In this document: piece after piece, positions 7,288 to 9,409 of the stretch
Position numbering within the stretch: the first letter of the stretch is position 1
Layout of the letters: each line of letters starts with the position of its first letter
Source of the DNA: JALZHR01 sp036389695
Lineage (GTDB): Bacteria > Acidobacteriota > Blastocatellia > Pyrinomonadales > Pyrinomonadaceae
DNA: 9,409 bases
Direction: 5' to 3'
NCBI GenBank assembly: GCA_036389695.1
Contig: DASVWG010000257.1
Coordinates: 1 to 9,409 of the forward strand
Position numbers and translations under genes: made by a program
Notes under the pieces: model-generated
What the model saw: only the letters and a program-made list of their open reading frames with translations
Databases searched by the model: none
Told to the model about the DNA's origin: nothing

Positions 7288-7314
7288 ATTTGCTTGATTA
7301 TCTTCAATTAATTC

Positions 7315-7321
7315 AAAGGAG
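7315..7321 (+). promoter_or_regulatory. sucD: Shine-Dalgarno site that sets the sucD start
   Basis: AAAGGAG is followed by a seven-base spacer and TTG at 7329. This favours the TTG at 7329 over an in-frame TTG at 7290, which would add 13 residues unlike any SucD N-terminus known to me and would place the Shine-Dalgarno sequence inside the gene. Confidence 0.85.
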
Positions 7322-7328
7322 TAAGAAC

Positions 7329-8213
7329 TTGAGCGTCTTAGTTGATAAGAATACACGCCTGATTGTGCAGGGCATTACGGGTAAGGAAGGCACATTTCAT
7401 ACGCAGCAGATGATTGAATACGGCACGCGAGTCGTCGGCGGCGTCACGCCCGGCAAAGGCGGCACGACGCACGAAAACGTGCCCGTTTTTAACACGGTTG
7501 ACGATGCGGTCAGGGAAACCGGCGCGAATGCTTCGGTCATCTACGTTCCGCCCGCCTTTGCGGCGGACGCGATTATGGAAGCGGCGGACGCTCGTATCCC
7601 GCTCGTCGTCTGCATTACCGAAGGCATTCCGGTCGCCGATATGACGAAAGTCAGACGCTATCTGGAAGACAAAAACACGCGCCTCATCGGACCGAATTGT
7701 CCCGGCATCATCTCGCCCGGCAAATGCAAAATCGGGATTATGCCCGGTCACATTCATAAAGAAGGCAGAATCGGCGTCGTTTCGCGCTCGGGAACGCTGA
7801 CGTATGAAGCCGTCGGGCAATTGACCGCGCTCGGTCTCGGACAATCGACCGCCATCGGCATCGGCGGCGACCCGATTATCGGCACGAATCACACGGACGC
7901 TTTAAGACTCTTCCAGGCAGACGACGAAACCGACGCCATCGTGATGATTGGCGAAATCGGCGGAACCGCCGAAGAAGACGCCGCCGCGTTTGCGAAAGAC
8001 AACGTGACGAAACCGATTGTCGCCTTCATCGCCGGACAAACCGCGCCGCCGGGACGCCGGATGGGACACGCCGGAGCGATTATCTCCGGCGGCAAAGGCA
8101 CCGCCGCCGAAAAAATGAAAGCTTTGCAGGAAGCCGGCATCCGCGTCGTCGAATCGCCCGCCGACATCGGGCAGGCGATAAAAGAGGTTCTCGGAAATTC
8201 AGCTGCAATCTAG
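7329..8213 (+). CDS. sucD: Succinyl-CoA synthetase (succinate-CoA ligase) alpha subunit
   Basis: The 294-residue product matches SucD along its length (E. coli SucD is about 289). The enzyme interconverts succinyl-CoA and succinate with NDP phosphorylation in the TCA cycle, in the cytoplasm, as a complex with SucC. The start TTG-AGC-GTC gives MSVLVDKNTRLIVQGITG, which aligns with E. coli MSILIDKNTKVICQGFTG. Visible motifs are the CoA-binding glycine loop GITGKEGT (15-22), VGGVTPGKGGTTH, GPNCPG (121-126), SRSGTLTYEA, GIGGDP (177-182) and MIGEIGG with Glu209. His247 in RRMGHAGA is the phosphohistidine. All key residues are present. No sucC lies upstream, where the neighbour is the repeat array and a divergent gene, and none lies downstream before the terminator, so the beta subunit must be encoded elsewhere. 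The start is TTG rather than ATG, with a strong ribosome site. Confidence 0.97.
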   Translation: MSVLVDKNTRLIVQGITGKEGTFHTQQMIEYGTRVVGGVTPGKGGTTHENVPVFNTVDDAVRETGANASVIYVPPAFAADAIMEAADARIPLVVCITEGIPVADMTKVRRYLEDKNTRLIGPNCPGIISPGKCKIGIMPGHIHKEGRIGVVSRSGTLTYEAVGQLTALGLGQSTAIGIGGDPIIGTNHTDALRLFQADDETDAIVMIGEIGGTAEEDAAAFAKDNVTKPIVAFIAGQTAPPGRRMGHAGAIISGGKGTAAEKMKALQEAGIRVVESPADIGQAIKEVLGNSAAI

Positions 8214-8232
8214 TTGAAAACTTAGGTCTGAA

Positions 8233-8257
8233 CCGCCTGCATTAGCGGGCGGGTTTT
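8233..8257 (+). terminator. Rho-independent terminator after sucD
   Basis: CCGCCTGC, loop ATTA and GCGGGCGG form an 8-bp GC-rich stem with one G-U pair, followed by GTTTT. It starts 20 bases after the sucD stop and separates sucD from the small-gene cluster that follows. Confidence 0.82.
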
Positions 8258-8324
8258 ACTTTGCTAAAGTCCGCGCCAAGGCGAAACTCAAGACGCGAAG
8301 GCGTGCTTTCAAACAGGTTCACTT

Positions 8325-8525
8325 ATGAAAAGGAATATCTGGGAATCGATTTTGTTTTTGATTGTCGGTCTGCTGGCTGGAATTCACGGCGCATACGATT
8401 TGGAAAACATTAATCGTCAGGACGAGTCAGTCTGGTGGACTATCTGGAGTCTTTTTCGTCTGATTGCCGGTTTTACGGGAGTAATTCTGGGCGTGCAGGG
8501 AGTTTTGCAAAGCCGGAAAAGTTAG
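8325..8525 (+). CDS. Small two-helix membrane protein, function unknown
   Basis: A 66-residue product with two hydrophobic segments: about 8-24 (SILFLIVGLLAGIHGAY) and about 40-62 (IWSLFRLIAGFTGVILG and on). They are joined by a short polar loop, NINRQDES, with a WW pair following it. The N-terminus MKRNIW and C-terminus QSRKS are basic, consistent with both ends in the cytoplasm. The ribosome site is weak (ACAGG, about seven bases before ATG). It is the first gene after the sucD terminator and ends 17 bp before the SnoaL-like gene, so it may lead that operon. I do not recognise a named family. Codon use resembles the neighbours, and a continuous hydrophobic pattern argues that it is a real gene. 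Confidence 0.72.
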   Translation: MKRNIWESILFLIVGLLAGIHGAYDLENINRQDESVWWTIWSLFRLIAGFTGVILGVQGVLQSRKS

Positions 8526-8533
8526 ACGGTTTT

Positions 8534-8538
8534 GGAGG
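8534..8538 (+). promoter_or_regulatory. Shine-Dalgarno site that sets the SnoaL-like gene start
   Basis: GGAGG lies four bases before the ATG at 8543. The frame is open further upstream to 8435, but that part overlaps the membrane-protein gene and encodes a run unrelated to the SnoaL family, so the start at 8543 is preferred. Confidence 0.8.
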
Positions 8539-8542
8539 ATTT

Positions 8543-8974
8543 ATGGCTGAAGAATACGAAACTTTTATGCACCGCTGGTTTGAAGAAGTTTGGAACAAGC
8601 GGCGCGAGGACGCGATAGACGAAATGTTTGCCGCTGACGGCGTTGCCAACGGTTTAAATGACGCCGAAGGCAAGCCGGTTCGCGGAACGGAAGGATTTAA
8701 AACGCTGCATCGCGCATTTTTGTCGGCTTATCCGGATTTAAACATCACGGTCGAAGATACGGTCTGCGAAGGCGATAAAATCGCGGCGCGATGCACCGTG
8801 AAAGCCACTCACGCAGGCGATGGCTTAGGCGTCGCGGCGACTAATCAGCCGATTGAGTTTACCGGATTAACGATTGTGCGAATAAAAGACGGCAGAATCG
8901 CCGAAGCCTGGAACGAGTTCGATTTTATGAAGATGTATTCGCAGCTCGGCGCCTTGACGCTCAATCTGCAATGA
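8543..8974 (+). CDS. SnoaL-like polyketide cyclase / ester cyclase family protein (NTF2-like fold)
   Basis: A 143-residue protein of the size expected for the SnoaL-like group. The N-terminal helices are MHRWFEEVWNKRREDAIDEM (9-28). They are followed by the typical FAADGVANGL segment, the GTEGFKTLHRAFLSAYPDLN motif (48-67) and strands with VEDTVCEGDKIAARCTV. The family-typical ending FTGLTIVRIKDGRIAEAWNE (106-125) then leads into FDFMKMYSQLG. Proteins of this kind form small alpha+beta barrels with a hydrophobic pocket. Some cyclise polyketide esters, but many environmental members have no known substrate, so no reaction is assigned. There is no signal peptide, so it is cytoplasmic. Its stop overlaps the start of the thioesterase gene (ATGA), which implies translational coupling. 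Confidence 0.88.
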   Translation: MAEEYETFMHRWFEEVWNKRREDAIDEMFAADGVANGLNDAEGKPVRGTEGFKTLHRAFLSAYPDLNITVEDTVCEGDKIAARCTVKATHAGDGLGVAATNQPIEFTGLTIVRIKDGRIAEAWNEFDFMKMYSQLGALTLNLQ

Positions 8975-9366
8975 GGTTTTCGCATTCGTTTCGCGTCGAA
9001 AAAAGCGATATTGACGAGCAGGGACACGTCAACAACGTCGCTTATGTGCGCTGGATTCAGACGGTCGCCGTCGCGCACTGGCTTCACGCGACGAATGCCG
9101 AACAACAGGCGAAAGTCGTCTGGGTTGTTCTCAGGCACGAAGTCGATTACAAACGGCAGGCTTTTGAAAACGAGGAAATCACGGCGACGACGTGGGTCGG
9201 CGAATGGACGGCGGTGACGTGCGAGCGTTTTACCGAAATCCGGCGCGGCGCGGATTTGCTCGTCAAGGCGCGCACAATCTGGTGTATGCTCGACCGCGAA
9301 ACGTCGAAACCGAAGCGCATCAAGCCGGAATTGAGAGAGTTATTTAAAATTAAAAATTCTGAATGA
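8971..9366 (+). CDS. Acyl-CoA thioesterase, 4HBT/hot-dog fold (YbgC/FadM-like)
   Basis: The 131-residue product has the length of single hot-dog-domain thioesterases. The motif SDIDEQGHVNNVAYVRWIQ (12-30) matches the family signature D-x-D-x-x-G-H-V-N-N. D15 is the probable catalytic Asp, and the GHVNN segment leads into the central helix. Later strands read VVLRHEVDYKRQAFENEEI and TATTWVGEWTAVTCERFTEI, as in 4-hydroxybenzoyl-CoA thioesterase-like enzymes. The expected reaction is hydrolysis of an acyl-CoA thioester to free acid and CoA in the cytoplasm; the substrate chain cannot be read from the sequence. The start codon overlaps the stop of the SnoaL-like gene by four bases (ATGA), so the two are probably co-translated. 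The C-terminus (FKIKNSE) is polar and unremarkable. Confidence 0.9.
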   Translation: MRFSHSFRVEKSDIDEQGHVNNVAYVRWIQTVAVAHWLHATNAEQQAKVVWVVLRHEVDYKRQAFENEEITATTWVGEWTAVTCERFTEIRRGADLLVKARTIWCMLDRETSKPKRIKPELRELFKIKNSE

Positions 9367-9391
9367 CCAGATAAAATGGAGGCTTGTTAAA

Positions 9392-9409
9392 ATGAAACGG
9401 AGAGGTCTG
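9392..9409 (+). CDS. Start of a further gene, cut by the window edge
   Basis: ATG at 9392 opens a frame reading MKRRGL up to the edge. A strong GGAGG (9378-9382) lies nine bases upstream, and the gap from the thioesterase stop is only 25 bp, so this is probably the next gene of the same operon. The basic start could begin a signal peptide or membrane helix, but six residues are too few to identify it. Confidence 0.55.

Noticed and set aside
7290..7328. N-terminal extension of sucD from TTG at 7290
   Set aside because: It would run through the Shine-Dalgarno sequence and add residues that SucD proteins lack. TTG at 7329 has ideal spacing and aligns with the family start.
7338..7892. Long antisense open frame opposite sucD
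   Set aside because: It is a composition-driven shadow of the sucD coding frame, with no recognisable domain or ribosome site.
8435..8542. Longer start for the SnoaL-like gene
   Set aside because: It overlaps the membrane-protein gene in another frame and encodes no family sequence. A GGAGG site sits before the ATG at 8543.

Overview
The window looks like a chromosomal segment of an Acidobacteriota-type bacterium, most likely Blastocatellia/Pyrinomonadales. This is an inference from gene style. Exported proteins with N-terminal delta-60 (QPDGKI) repeats, C-terminal FG-GAP-like (DYDGDGKxDxAVxRPS) repeats and a short tail such as ASAYVR are, from memory, common in that lineage. Coding GC is moderate, Shine-Dalgarno sites are canonical and start codons are ATG or TTG. 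No mobile element, CRISPR array, tRNA or rRNA was seen.

Left two thirds (1-6850, minus strand): three tandem paralogues of about 700-775 residues. Each has a signal peptide, seven delta-60 repeats and six FG-GAP-like repeats (five visible in the copy cut by the left edge). They are collinear repeat for repeat, so whole genes were duplicated. Their C-terminal halves are far more alike in DNA than their N-terminal halves and share a mosaic of exact tracts, which suggests gene conversion. The two complete copies have matching promoter candidates (TTGTWG, 17 bp, TAAACTT). The third (leftmost) has none visible and may be read through from its neighbour.

Middle (6851-7328): a 478-bp divergent intergenic region dominated by an array of fifteen exact-length 21-bp units plus a decayed sixteenth. 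Each unit has a small dyad core (AGT-NNR-CTA, best form TAGTNNACTA), and most are separated by A-rich linkers. The period is two helical turns, so all cores lie on one face of the helix. The array ends in the -35 box of a good candidate promoter for the next gene. It is the most unusual element here.

Right third (7329-9409, plus strand): sucD (succinyl-CoA synthetase alpha subunit, TTG start) without an adjacent sucC, closed by a rho-independent terminator. It is followed by a compact cluster: a 66-aa two-helix membrane protein, a SnoaL-like/NTF2-fold protein, a hot-dog-fold acyl-CoA thioesterase overlapping it by ATGA, and the first codons of another gene. The TCA-cycle enzyme and the exported propeller-like proteins have no obvious functional link; they share only the array-bearing intergenic region.
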